Assembly: GCA_023053575.1 (NCBI GenBank)
Contig: JAKZAP010000010.1
Location: forward strand, 21,016,628-21,080,627
DNA length: 64,000 bases
DNA from: Branchinecta lynchi
Lineage: Eukaryota; Arthropoda; Branchiopoda; Anostraca; Branchinectidae
Reading direction: 5' to 3'
The translations under genes and the position numbers were made by a program. Below, piece by piece: positions 54,710 to 64,000 of this stretch. The notes under the pieces were generated by a model that saw only the letters and a list, made by a program, of their open reading frames with translations, was not told the origin of the DNA and did not search any database. Each line of letters starts with the position of its first letter. Position 1 is the stretch's first letter.

Positions 54710-54751
54710 TGCTACAGTTTTGGGAAGAAAGCTCATCTCACAGGACACTGC
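54710..54751 (+). pseudogene. Degenerate gag CCHC zinc knuckle
   Basis: The frame reads CYSFGKKAHLTGHC, matching CX2CX4HX4C except that the second cysteine is phenylalanine. It lies between the gag relic and the protease, where the nucleocapsid knuckle belongs. Confidence 0.6.
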
Positions 54752-55127
54752 CAATCAAAGAGAAAGGAAAATCTGCTTGCAAAAAACCCTACGCAGGTCA
54801 GAAGTACATCAGAGGTTTCGTTTCGAAGGGTCCATAGACGGGTCGCCAGCCCAATTCTTGGCTGATAGTGGTGCTACTCTCAGCGTCGTGAACAGGAAAT
54901 TCATCAGCAACCTGGAGGAAGTTCCGAACTCAAATACAGAGATCTGCTACGTCCATGGTGACTCCAAATCGTACCCTCTTCAACTAGTCTCCTTGAGGAT
55001 TGGCAAACGTGGTGAAGGGTTTGATAGACCCATCCAGGTCACTGTTTCAGATTCGTTGCCAGTCGATGCGATTATTGGACGCTCTTTCCCAATATGTAAC
55101 AAGTATCCGACTCGCGATCTCTCTTAG
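54720..55127 (+). pseudogene. Retroviral-type aspartic protease
   Basis: 135-codon frame with LADSGATLSVVNRKF (the catalytic aspartate is in DSGA, 54864-54872) and, 70 residues on, VDAIIGRSFP, the second conserved block of retropepsins. It overlaps the zinc-knuckle frame. The next 310 bp (55128-55440) has no RT; integrase begins instead. Confidence 0.7.
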
Positions 55128-55429
55128 TACCAGGTTTTCATTACTACTAGGAGGAATTAATACGACCAGCCAGTTGGGTCAGAGGATACACAGGAACCAG
55201 AAGAGTCGTCTGTTGATTCGACTAAGCGGTGGTATCTTACAAAACCAGTCCATTTACCGGAAAATTAAATAATCCAGATCGAAACAAAGCCCAAAGAAGC
55301 AAGTCAACTCAATACGAGGAAAAGCCGTCGTCAACGGTGAAGGGAAAGAAGACTTCGAGAAGAATTCATTGGTGAAAACCAGAATTTACAGAGCTGTACC
55401 AGAAGAACTGTTGTTTACTCCAGAAAGTT

Positions 55430-56790
55430 GACCCTACCCTCTTACAATGCTTCCGAAAGGCAGAAGTGGGTCAGGGCTATGTTGTGAAAAACGACCTGCA
55501 TTACAGATCAGTCGTATGCAAAGCCATTGGAGAAGAACTGCTCCAGCTAGCCATCCCCAGAACGTGTAGAGTTTTTGTCATGCAGCTTACTCATGACTGT
55601 GCAATGAGTGGAAGTCTGAGCGAAAACGCACTGCTGACAGGGTATTGGCCCGCTTCTTCTGGCCTAAAATTCAGCGTGACATAGCACAGTATCCTAAGAC
55701 TTGCCCAGCTTGACAACTAACTGAAACAAACCAAAGGAAAAGGTACCTTTGACGTTAATACCAAAACTCGAAGAACCGTTTCGAAGATTGACGATGAATA
55801 TAGTTGGAACATTGGTGACCTCCAAGAATGGACACAAATTAGACCGTGCAACAAGGTACCTAGAAGCGATACCCCTCCGCACAATGAATGCCAAAAAGAT
55901 CGCTGAAGCTCTCGAACAGCTTTTCTGTAGGGTAGGAGTTCCTGAGAAAAACCTAACTGACCCGGAAAGCAATTCTTTTCAAAGAGCCTGTGAGGTATAC
56001 ATCATTCTTGAAATCAAGCCTATAAAGACCTTACCATACCATCCACAAACCGATGGGTTAGTGGAAAGACTAAATAGGACGCTCGTCAACATGATGAAGC
56101 GATTTGTCCTTGACAATCCGAAGGTTGGGACCGCTACATACCAAATGTTCTCTTTGCGTACAAAGAGACTCCACAAGCTTCCCTCAGCTTCAGCCCGTTC
56201 ATTCTTGAAATCAAGCCTATAAAGACCTTACCATACCATCCACAAACCGATGGGTTAGTGGAAAGACTAAATAGGACGCTCATCAACATGATGAAGCGAT
56301 TTGTCCTTGACAATCCGAAGGACTGGGACCGCTACATACCAAATGTTCTCTTTGCGTACAAAGATACTCCACAAGCTTCCCTCAGCTTCAGCCCGTTCGA
56401 GCTGCTAGATGAGTGCCATCCTCGAGGCCCGCAAGACACACTTAAAGAACAATTGGAGGACAAAGCCAACGTTACCCAAAATGCGACAGCCGTACAATAC
56501 CTTCTTCAAGTGAGGATCAAGATCCAAACGATGAAGAAGGGATCCTTGAAAACCTGAACAAAGCATCGCTGAAGATGAAGACAGCGTACGACAGACGTAC
56601 AAAGTGTCAGGAATTACTTCCTGGTGCTGAAGTTTTGGTGCTCCTGCCGTCAGGACAGAACAAACTAGAAATAAGGCGGAAATGTACTTGTTGCGTTTTA
56701 CGAAGGACAGTAAAGATGAACTACGAAGTGGAAAGCCGATGCTCCAAGAAGGAGAAGCGGATCTATAATATTAACCTTCTGAGGAAATAG
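55430..56790 (+). pseudogene. Integrase upstream of reverse transcriptase (broken)
   Basis: 55466-55684 holds the N-terminal zinc-binding region (LTHDCAMSGS; the second histidine is lost to serine). A shifted stretch to 55720 contains the CxxC part. The catalytic core follows in 55749-56557: a shortened D-containing part (RATRYLEAIPLRTMNAKK), a GVPEKNLTDPESNSF block, then PYHPQTDGLVERLNRTL. 56575-56790 is a GPY/F-like C-terminal region ending in IYNINLLRK. An internal 197-bp duplication and several stops inactivate it. Continuity with the RT linker at 56900 suggests integrase-before-RT order. Confidence 0.7.
56004..56397 (+). repeat. 197-bp tandem duplication within integrase
   Basis: ATTCTTGAAATCAAGCC starts at 56004 and again at 56201. 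Both units carry the PYHPQTDGLVERLNR coding block; unit 1 has AAGGTTGGG where unit 2 has AAGGACTGGG, so unit 1 also carries a frameshift. Confidence 0.85.
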
Positions 56791-56899
56791 GAAATACGGG
56801 ATTGGAAGTCTTCTTAAGCTCCGACGACTGCTGTCAGTTTGAAAAAGGCTTCCTTCTAAGACAATAGAAAGACGAGTGTGAAGTAATGTCCGTGTTAAA

Positions 56900-57560
56900 A
56901 AAAAGCCTTACCCATCTTAGCGAGAAACAAAAACGCGGTCTACTCAATTTGCTAGAGAATGTGTCCAATCATTCATACCTGGTCGAACCACACCCCTGAA
57001 ACACCATATCAACACGTTAGACAGCGCGCCAATCAAACAGAGACCCTACAGAATTTCCCAAAGCCGCCAGGCAGCAATAGAGGAGGAGATTTGTCGAATG
57101 TCGAAACTTGGGGTCATCTAGCCGTCCAACAGCCCTTGGTCTTGGCCTATAGTTGCTGTCACGAAACCGGACAATACCATTCAGGTTTTTCTGGGTTTCG
57201 GCCAACTCAACAGCGTTTCTAAGTTCGACGCCTGTCCACTGCCAAAAATTGATGAAATCCTAGAAGCTATTGGCCAAACATTTCACCCTCAGTGATTGCG
57301 TCAAAGAATACTGGCAGATAGAAATGAAACCTGGGAGTCGGCAAAAGACTGCTTTTCGATCGGCTCTAGATCTTTTCGAGTTTGTTGTCTTAACTTTTGG
57401 CGTACATGGAGCCCAACGACGTTCCAAAGGCTTATTGGTGGTATGCTACGTGATTTCCGCGCTTTTGCAGAGGATATTTGTATTACATCCTTATATTCAG
57501 TAGCTCGTGGGAAGAGCACATGGTTCATGTGGACAGGTTGGAGTCCAGGAAGTCGATAGT
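56900..57560 (+). pseudogene. Ty3/gypsy reverse transcriptase (broken)
   Basis: 56910-57050 encodes the pre-RT linker (LSEKQKRGLLNLLE; after shifts QRPYRISQSRQAAIEEEI). RT blocks follow: SNSPW and IVAVTKPDNTI (near 57130-57185), KFDACPLPKIDEILEAIG, LSDCVKEYWQIEMKPGSRQK (57290-57347), FEFVVLTFGVHGA and TTFQRLIGGMLRDF. Where the YxDD catalytic box is expected (57477-57500) the frame reads LYYILIFSS; the aspartates are gone. Multiple frameshifts. Confidence 0.75.
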
Positions 57561-58203
57561 TGGGAGAAGGGAAGGTAAACACCTTCTAAACAAACTGGAA
57601 TCTATGCAAAACTTCCCAGTTCCGCGTACCAAGAAGGAGTTGCGTACCTTCCGAGGGATGATTATGTATTACCGGCGTTTCATTCGCAATTGCGCAACGA
57701 TTGCCGCTCCTCTCACAAATCTGCTACAGAAAGTAAAACCAAACCAACTCGATTGGACAGACGGTGCCGATACCGCCTTCAAGTCGTTGAAAACTACGCT
57801 GGTGAATAAACCTGTTCTCAAACATCCAGACTTTACCAAAGAATACATTATTCAAATAGATGCATCGGAAGTTGGGGTTGGAGCTGTATTGACCCAGAGA
57901 AGCGGTGAAGAACACCCCATTGCCTTTCTTAGCTGGAAGCTGCCGCCAGCGGAGCAGAAGTACTCAACTGTGGAAAAAGAGGCATTAGCCATAAAACGGG
58001 GAATTGAAAGACTTTTCTTTACAAGGGTGAAAGTTTAAGGTGAAGACTGGTCATAATCCACTACGTTGATTTACTGTTGCACTAACTACAAACCAACGAT
58101 TGATGAGGTGGGCTCTTGCGTTGCACGAGTACCAGTTTGAGGTCTTCAGCCGCGCAGGATTCAGCAATGGAAACGCAAATGCACTATCACGACTCTTCTT
58201 TTG
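57561..58203 (+). pseudogene. Ty3/gypsy RT connection and RNase H
   Basis: The frame 57478-58038 is continuous: TKKELRTFRGMIMYYRRFI, then IQIDASEVGVGAVLTQ (first RNase H aspartate), PIAFLSWKLPPAEQKYS and VEKEALAIKRGIERL (conserved glutamate). After a stop at 58036, a shifted frame runs NQRLMRWALALHEYQFEV and GNANALSR to a stop at 58203. A short local AAGGTGAA duplication surrounds the shift. Confidence 0.75.
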
Positions 58204-58229
58204 AATACTAATATTGTATTAATATTGGT

Positions 58230-58627
58230 ATAAATTCAGTATTTATTTTCAAATTTCTTCCGATTAGAATCAAAGCCGTCGCGGAACACCTTGACCGAAA
58301 GGGATAACCGTCGAAACAGTGCATTAAAGCGCAAAGTTCGGACCCCGAATTCACAAGACTCTTCAATCTACATGCCGCCCAAATTTCAGACGAGAATGGA
58401 GCGACATATGTAGTAAAAAAGATACGCGTCACCGATGGGTCACCACAGGGTCCAAATTTTGGTACTCAGGATATTTCGAAACCAGATAACTGAAGCGGCC
58501 CACGAGCCAGTTAACACCTGTTCTGGAGATCACAAGGGGCGAAACACTACTAAAGACCCTAGTGACCAACTTGTTCTGGAGTGCTATTTACGAAGATGTA
58601 AAAGAGGTGAATGACAGTTGTGAATGT
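58230..58627 (+). pseudogene. Second integrase-like N-terminal fragment
   Basis: Frames after RNase H contain QSSDPEFTRLFNLHAAQISD (near 58340-58400), AAHEPV...SGDHKG (58495-58541) and NLFWSAIYEDVKEVNDSCE (58568-58624), the pattern of the HHCC domain and following tryptophan block of a gypsy integrase, with frame breaks. It ends where a hAT family 2 MITE begins (58628). This is the usual place for integrase, yet another lies upstream of RT. Confidence 0.5.
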
Positions 58628-58830
58628 CAGAGCAAAATAACTCTAGAGAGTAATGTGAAGACCTATCCTTCCCATGCATCAAAAATAGGCCTCCGTCGCA
58701 GCGCCACCCAGCTCGCTTCACGAGAGAAGCTTCAGCAAACTGTTCGTGTGTGCAGTGGCGGACCTAGAAAATTCTAGTAAGGCTAAGATGCGGAGCAAAC
58801 ATCGAGGAAACAGGGGTGGCTCAATAGTTT
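58628..58830 (+). mobile_element. hAT-like MITE family 2, 5' part
   Basis: CAGAGCAAAATAACTCTAGAGAG start; the interior matches 10550-10700 (CTATCCTTCCCATGCATCAAAAA, GTGCAGTGGCGGACC). The right end is not found. Inserted within the integrase-like fragment. Confidence 0.65.
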
Positions 58831-59229
58831 TTGTGCTCGTGGTATGAAATTTCGTAACAATATCATAGTGAGAAGTGTACCTTATGTAATTTTCTATTCA
58901 AGCAAACGATGAAAAAACATAAAACAACCTGAGAGTTATACCATTACAGGAAATACTATTTACATTAAAGATCAGACTGTTGTGAGTAATAAGAAACCTT
59001 GTTGACGCTTGACTACGGTAAATAAAATCGTCAACTAATTTTTATTTGAAGATATCTTGGCCAAAAAATGAACCTATGCCGAAATGATGCTTATGTGGAA
59101 ATAAGGTAATATTTTTCGCTCTCAAACTCAATTTGCAATCAGCTTGTGCTGAAATAATAATCATGCTCAAACTTGATGACGCTAAAATACAACTTACGAA
59201 TCTTCCAACGAAAACAAGAACTTGACCAG

Positions 59230-59660
59230 GACTATTTACTGCAGAATAAGATAGTTTGATATCTATAGAGGCTATGCGAAAACCGAGGCTATGCGGTAAA
59301 ACACAACCATTTCGCTATTTGCCGAAAAGTATTTGGACAAGAGCTGGAAGGTCATTATTATGCCATCTGCTGACAGATTGTCCGGGGGTGAAGGAAATTA
59401 GAGATGGTTTTTTTGTTGGGGTGCCCATACTATTTCCTGGTATTATGAAGTCGACAAATCGTCAGGTAATTCGGTCGGTATGTAAATATTTTAAGTGTAT
59501 ACTGGAAGTTTAGATCGGAGGTAATATGGCAATAATAGAAGGGTAAAAAGAAGTGATTTTATTGTATGTAATTTGAAGTTCAATTTTGTTAGTTAAGTGC
59601 AATAATGAATACTTTTGTGTGGCCCTTTGTTGGCTTTAATAAATTATTATTAAATTATTA
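59230..59660 (+). pseudogene. I/R1-like LINE C-terminus and tail
   Basis: The frame 59256-59513 reads HLLTDCPGVKEIRDGFFVGV, then LFPGIMKSTNRQVIRSV, paralogous to the end at 40400-40540 (HFLNRCQELSELRGSYFKG...). The CxxC pair is not preserved. The tail is TTGTTGGCTTTAATAAATTATTATTAAATT. Confidence 0.5.
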
Positions 59661-59930
59661 TGGCACTTGCATGGCTGGGTCAGAGGATTAAAGTAGGAAT
59701 TCGTCAATTCGCGGGTTTGTTGGAATCATTTGTAAGCAAAACCCTTGAGATAAGAATGGTCATGGGTCCTTGGAAATCACAAGAATCCATTGTTCGTAAA
59801 AACTGTTTTGTTTGTGCATTTAGCCGTGATGATGTGCACTTTAAGGGCGCTAGAGATTCATTTGTAATGAACACTACTGGAGCACAAATGATGATAATCT
59901 CATTGGAGTCATGAAAAAATTATTGTTTGT
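59661..59930 (-). mobile_element. HINE-like family B, 3' fragment, inverted
   Basis: TATGGCACTTGCATGGC at 59661, followed by sequence matching the reverse complement of the 3' unique part of copy 1 (3700-3900): AACCCTTGAGATAAGAATGG, GTGCATTTAGCCGTGATGATG, AGGGCGCTAGAGATTCATTTG. It abuts the LINE tail. The 84-codon frame is a by-product. Confidence 0.6.
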
Positions 59931-60218
59931 ACTGTTATGGAGACATCCCATAGCACTTTGCTCTGCAATAGTCCTCCTAGTTATTCCCTCCATCTATCGC
60001 CTACTTTTCTATATATCTCTTCGGTTTCCATCACCATCATTAATTTCCCGGCATCGTGACAATAGGTCACTCGGTCTTTATCCTAGCTCCAGTTAGCTGC
60101 TCGCTAATCCGAGGTCAGGCTTTGATCCATTTCATTCTAAGTATTTTGGCTGCGTAATGAATCGGCAGCCAAAAGGAGTTCTCTTTCATCCTTGGTCGGA
60201 GCAAGACCTCAGTTACTC

Positions 60219-60604
60219 TGTATTATAATTTATGGTAAGGACCAGTTTACATATTTAGTTAGGGACCCATTAGTGCTATATTATATGTGTCACACTCTTG
60301 TACACGATTTACATAGATAAATTAACTATAGACGTTATGGTCCATCTCGGCTAGTAGGCCTCGGGCTTGACTGGATATGTGAATTCCAGCTTCGCTAGGA
60401 TGTGTGAACCAGCTTGATTAGTGATTTCTGGATTGACTGCTGCTGAGCTATAGAATTCCCTGAGACTTTCCCTTGTCTCTTTTGTACGGTTTCCTGACTG
60501 GTCCTGGGGCTAGTGGGCACCTACGGTGTCAGAATGTCTTCAGCCCACACCCCAGGAGCCTTATCTTCATTAAACCTCGCCTCCACTCGTCCATCCTCTT
60601 AACA
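60219..60604 (+). mobile_element. 5' LTR of a retrotransposon
   Basis: 386 bp beginning TGTATTATAATT and ending CCTCTTAACA, so TG...CA termini, placed immediately before a primer binding site. Contains a TATA-like CTATATTATATG (60277-60288) and an ATTAAA polyadenylation-type signal (60569). The left boundary is inferred from TG and needs the 3' LTR, which lies outside the window. Confidence 0.5.
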
Positions 60605-60605
60605 A

Positions 60606-60655
60606 TGGTGTCAGAAGTGGGATAACATTCTTAACAATGGTATCAGAATTGGGAT
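60606..60655 (+). promoter_or_regulatory. Duplicated tRNA-Leu-type primer binding site
   Basis: TGGTGTCAGAAGTGGGAT (60606-60623) would pair over 18 nt with the 3' end of animal tRNA-Leu, including CCA. A second, diverged copy, TGGTATCAGAATTGGGAT (60638-60655), follows with a 32-bp period that includes the TTAACA at the LTR edge. Confidence 0.7.
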
Positions 60656-60967
60656 GTTTATTTTTGTAAGCCCTTATTTTCTCATAATAAGGAGGACCCA
60701 CGTCCAAATTTTTTGTTCGTAGTCACGACAATTAAATTTTTTTTTTCCACCCACCCGCCCTACCCTTTAATTTAGCAAAATAAAAATAACTCCCTTATTT
60801 ATTTTATTTCATTTTTTTTTATGGTTCAGCTCGGTCAGTCCAGAACAAAAATGTAGGTTTAGGTTTTTCCATTTTTGATCTTTGATATTTCCGTCGGCTT
60901 TCTTCACATATGAAAATTAATTTATGTCGGGTTTATCCTTTTGTTTTTGTTTTCCCTTGTATAGTTT

Positions 60968-61350
60968 TTTGGATTTTTCCGTTCGCCATGTGAGTGTGTG
61001 TCGCGCCACTGACTGTGAATTTTCCTTCCTTCTTTCCTCCCACTTTTTTTAAAGAATTTTCCGGTCTACATGTGAGTGTGTGTCGCGCCACTGACTGTGA
61101 ATTTTCGTTGCCCCTTTCCTCCTACTTTTTTTTGTTTTAAGAATTTTCCGATCTACATGTGAGTGTGTCTCGCGCCACTGATTGAGACATTTCTTGTCCC
61201 TCCCCCTTCCCTTTTAAGGATTTTTCCGGTCGCCATGTGAGTGTATTTCGCGCCACTGACCGCGAATTTTCTTTTCTCCCTTTTCCTCCCGTATTTTCAG
61301 GAATTTTCTGTCGTCAAGTGAGTGTTTTTCGCGCCACAGACTGCAAATCC
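60968..61350 (+). repeat. About 82-bp tandem repeat in the LTR element leader
   Basis: Five units with (A/C)ATGTGAGTGTGT.TCGCGCCACTGA; GTGAGTG recurs at 60990, 61072, 61159, 61237 and 61318. T/C-rich in between. Weaker relatives may continue near 61880 and 62000. Confidence 0.8.
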
Positions 61351-62379
61351 TGTTAATCGTCATCGCATCGGCAAAATAATTTATTCTCCGGGGTACATCA
61401 TTGCGTCATTTCGCCGTGTCTATTTTATATCAGTGCTCTCAACACTGACAATGCGTGCTTGCGGTACCATTAATAAATTAGCATTCGCGTATGATTTCAT
61501 ATTTCACGTACCTGGAAACGTAATTTTGCATGCGATTATTCCATGACGATTATTCTGTTTAGTTCCCCGACATAAAATTTTCTTTTCGTGAAAGCCATGG
61601 TTATTCGGAATAAAATCAACCTTTCTCGCCTTTTTTTTCGACGTTGTCTTTATGGCACGATTTACTAGCCCTATGGAGTGATGCAGGGACGTCGTATCTC
61701 TATTTGTGGCATTTTTTCGGCTCATCCTTAATTTTCATATTCCCCTATCGGCCAGTTTATTTTTTTGTTTGGTGGTGATCTGTTTGTATATTTTTCTTGC
61801 GGAGATAGATACTCTCTCAAGAATGTACATTGCGCTTCATTCGTGACATTTTCGTGGAATTTCGACTGGTTTCGGTCTAAATGTGTGTAGTAATTTGCCA
61901 CATAGACGTTGTGTGCGTTTCGCCAGTCGTTCCCTCTGTCATCCCTCCCCCACCACCACATTTTTTTTTCAGGTTTTCTTGCGTTTCGATCGCCATCTAG
62001 CGTATGTGTGTTTATTCGCCATCCGGATGCGGCGATTTCGCATGAAGCCTCTGGCCTATTTTCTTTTAATAATAAATTGAAGGTTAATGCCATTTATTCA
62101 TGCCACATATTTTTTTTTCCCTCATGAAGTAAAAACATTGGTTAGATATCAAGTTGGTTCCGCGTCTTAGTTTAGTCTGAGTTTACACGTCCAGTTGAGC
62201 TTGTTCCCCTCCCATTTCCTTGTAAACTTTAATATTTTTGTATAAGTGTTATTTTTCGGTTTTCTTACATATTACTTCTCAAGTGAATTTTTTTAGTGAA
62301 GATTTTCGGTGGTCTTGGCGAATATTTTGATTTGTCGTTCCGCAATTGAGGTCACCTACACTCATGACGGATTTTGGAA
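61351..62379 (+). other. Non-coding leader of the LTR element
   Basis: T-rich sequence between the tandem repeats and the ORF. Small frames on both strands are unrecognised. No splice or IRES-like claim is supportable. Confidence 0.4.
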
Positions 62380-63540
62380 ATGGACAATTACCCCGTTTGC
62401 CCCCCTGTCCCTCGACCACGCACATCGCTACTTCTCCCTAAAAATAACATCAAAAATGAATGTTCACGAGATCCCCAATGTTTTCCCCTTCCAGATCCTT
62501 GGTTTGGTTGGTCTCAGTATTTGCGAGAATGTAAACCGCTACCAGACTCGCATACTGAGGACCAACCACTATTCCCATCATGCCAAGGTGTAGAACCTTT
62601 GTATGAAGTTGTGCCCAGTAAACCCAAAACCTGCACAATTTTACCGGATGGAGAAAAAGTGCTCCCATTAAAGAGTGTTCATCGTATCAGACCGAATTAT
62701 TCCAGACAAATTAGCTGCAAAATTGTCGGTTTACCCCCTTATACAACAGTTCTGATTAAGGGCAATGCCGCCCTACAGGCCCGAAAGATTACAGTGAACC
62801 CCCAGTTCGTCAAAATTCTCCCCGATGGTAATGTCGTCTTCATAGCAGAGAATCGTTCTACTTCAAAAATCCGAATACGAAAAGGTGACCTCTCCCTCCT
62901 TTCCATTGATAGAAATTGCAACAAATTTACCCCGCATGATACTGGTGACATGGTTTTTCTCAAATTCCCCCCCGCTTCTGGTATAGGGTCAAAAATTTCC
63001 GAAATGCGCCAGGATGGACCCTATCATGTTGTTCGCGTTCTAAACAAAGGCAGAAGCTACGAAATTCAGAAACTCGGATCAGAAAAACAAGTCGTCCACT
63101 ATGACCGCTTGGAAAAATCTGGTCCAAGATTTACATTCGTAGAGCCAAGAGTCGGTGTAGCTAGCTCACCAACTGTTCTTGTTTGGAAACAGCCGTTTTC
63201 ACCGCCGTTTGCATCAGCTACGGAATACTACCCTTCTTCTACATTCCCAAAACTGGAACGGACAGTGGTAACGCCGCCACTGATTCAGCAAACCTCGGTA
63301 GAGCCAGTGTCAAGGCCTATCAATCATCCTATTCATCCTCCTCAGTATAGTCAGATTTTCTCTCTATCCCCTCACGAAATAGGTTATGCAGGGCAAAATG
63401 ATACTATGAGAAGCGATTGGCCCCGGCCAGTAACGCCGGAGTGTCCCTCCGAGCAATCACTTTTCTCTTCCAGGTGTCATCGCTGCTGGTGGACCCGCGC
63501 CAGTCGCCGCCCCGTGCCTTACCGTCTGTATTGGTACTAA
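62380..63540 (+). CDS. Intact ORF joining pol linker and integrase C-terminal region
   Basis: 386 codons from the ATG at 62380, uninterrupted. Residues about 85-180 resemble the linker between protease and RT in gypsy-type pol (KITVNPQFVKILPDGNVVF, then SKIRIRKGDLSLL). Residues about 188-250 resemble the integrase C-terminal GPY-type domain (GDMVFLKFPPASG, DGPYHVVRVL, QVVHYDRLEKSG). RT, RNase H and the integrase core are missing between them, as if deleted in frame. The rest is proline/serine-rich. The first ~30 residues could be a gag start. Reading: protein of a non-autonomous deletion derivative, possibly still expressed; domestication cannot be excluded. Confidence 0.55.
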   Translation: MDNYPVCPPVPRPRTSLLLPKNNIKNECSRDPQCFPLPDPWFGWSQYLRECKPLPDSHTEDQPLFPSCQGVEPLYEVVPSKPKTCTILPDGEKVLPLKSVHRIRPNYSRQISCKIVGLPPYTTVLIKGNAALQARKITVNPQFVKILPDGNVVFIAENRSTSKIRIRKGDLSLLSIDRNCNKFTPHDTGDMVFLKFPPASGIGSKISEMRQDGPYHVVRVLNKGRSYEIQKLGSEKQVVHYDRLEKSGPRFTFVEPRVGVASSPTVLVWKQPFSPPFASATEYYPSSTFPKLERTVVTPPLIQQTSVEPVSRPINHPIHPPQYSQIFSLSPHEIGYAGQNDTMRSDWPRPVTPECPSEQSLFSSRCHRCWWTRASRRPVPYRLYWY

Positions 63541-64000
63541 AAATGTTTAATCTGTAAAGGTTCATACGGCGCAAGCAACCGAACAGACTTTCTGTCTCGA
63601 TTTGACGCCATTTTTTTAATTATACCACGATACACTCTAAATAAAATAAAAAAAATTAAAATAAATCTAATGAAAAATGTTCAAGATTGTTTGAAAAATT
63701 CCATTCTCCAATTGGTTTCCAATTCTAATGTAAATTTTCCAGTTTGTTGAAAATTTCTATCTGATTCAAAATTTTCAAACGTTAGCAATTAATCTTTAAA
63801 TCAGAGTGGTCTGACTCCCAATCGATTTTTTTTTGCAAATGTTTCTTTATATTTACATTTTCGGACGGACTTTTTGTATTGCACGCAGGTTGCGACAGAA
63901 GAGGCAGTGGCGCTGAGGTCCCAGCGTCTTCGAGCGTCAAGGCGCCTCCTATGGGACAACTTACACCGCCAACGCCACCAACGGAGCCTGTAACGCCGCC
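63541..64000 (+). other. Downstream part of the LTR element, open at window end
   Basis: AT-rich, then after an acceptor-like TTGTATTGCACGCAG (to 63889) a plus-strand frame rich in proline and threonine (CCGCCAACGCCACCAACGG) runs off the end. An acceptor-like TTTTCTCTTCCAG also lies inside the ORF (63461-63473). Splicing to a downstream ORF is possible but unproven. No 3' LTR is visible. Confidence 0.3.

Noticed and set aside
54009..56790. Functional retroelement polyprotein
   Set aside because: Several stops, frameshifts, a lost zinc ligand in gag, a lost histidine in integrase and an internal 197-bp duplication.

Overview
This window is nuclear DNA from an animal, most likely an invertebrate. 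It is made almost entirely of transposable-element remains, with a few exons of ordinary spliced genes. There are no bacterial operons, Shine-Dalgarno sites, CRISPR arrays or complete rRNA/tRNA genes. The evidence for an animal is: an alkaline phosphatase exon bounded by consensus splice sites; a second exon ending in AG|GTAAGT; many non-LTR retrotransposon 3' ends with short tandem tails; Ty3/gypsy-type retroelements, one with a tRNA-Leu-type primer binding site; and several MITE families whose target-site duplications can be read directly. I cannot name the species or phylum.

Layout. 1-12 kb: hAT-type MITEs, two long elements with tetranucleotide microsatellites and tandem cores (families A and B below), and poorly annotated single-copy DNA. 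12-21 kb: a minus-strand LINE interrupted by a hAT MITE, a cluster of family A elements (one inserted inside another), a second family of hAT MITEs and several inverted repeats. 21-34 kb: LINE reverse-transcriptase fragments on both strands, a minus-strand first coding exon of an unrecognised gene (24632-24806), MITEs of three further types, and a Tc1-like long-TIR MITE. 34-44 kb: a 16-bp minisatellite, more family B copies, a perfect 36-bp palindrome, LINE tails and a tandemly duplicated MITE lying next to the alkaline phosphatase exon (44063-44237). 44-53 kb: family A copies and a segment repeated from 35.5 kb. That repeat supplies a natural empty site for one family A insertion. 53.7-58.7 kb: a decayed Ty3/gypsy-type element in which integrase lies upstream of reverse transcriptase, with a second integrase-like fragment downstream. 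60.2-64 kb: the 5' part of another LTR retrotransposon (LTR, duplicated primer binding site, repeat-rich leader, an intact 387-codon ORF) running off the window.

Families A and B share one architecture: a palindromic 5' end, a GTCY-type tetranucleotide microsatellite, tandem core repeats and a hairpin-bearing 3' end in CTTG followed by TT. This matches what is known of non-autonomous Helentron derivatives (HINE/DINE-1/pearl-like). I saw no Rep/helicase source element here.

How parts work together: nothing here looks like a functional gene cluster. The organisation is nested insertion (hAT MITEs inside LINEs, inside family B and inside the gypsy-type element; family A inside family A; a Tc1-like MITE inside an old ORF). 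Host exons survive as small islands in intronic transposon sequence.
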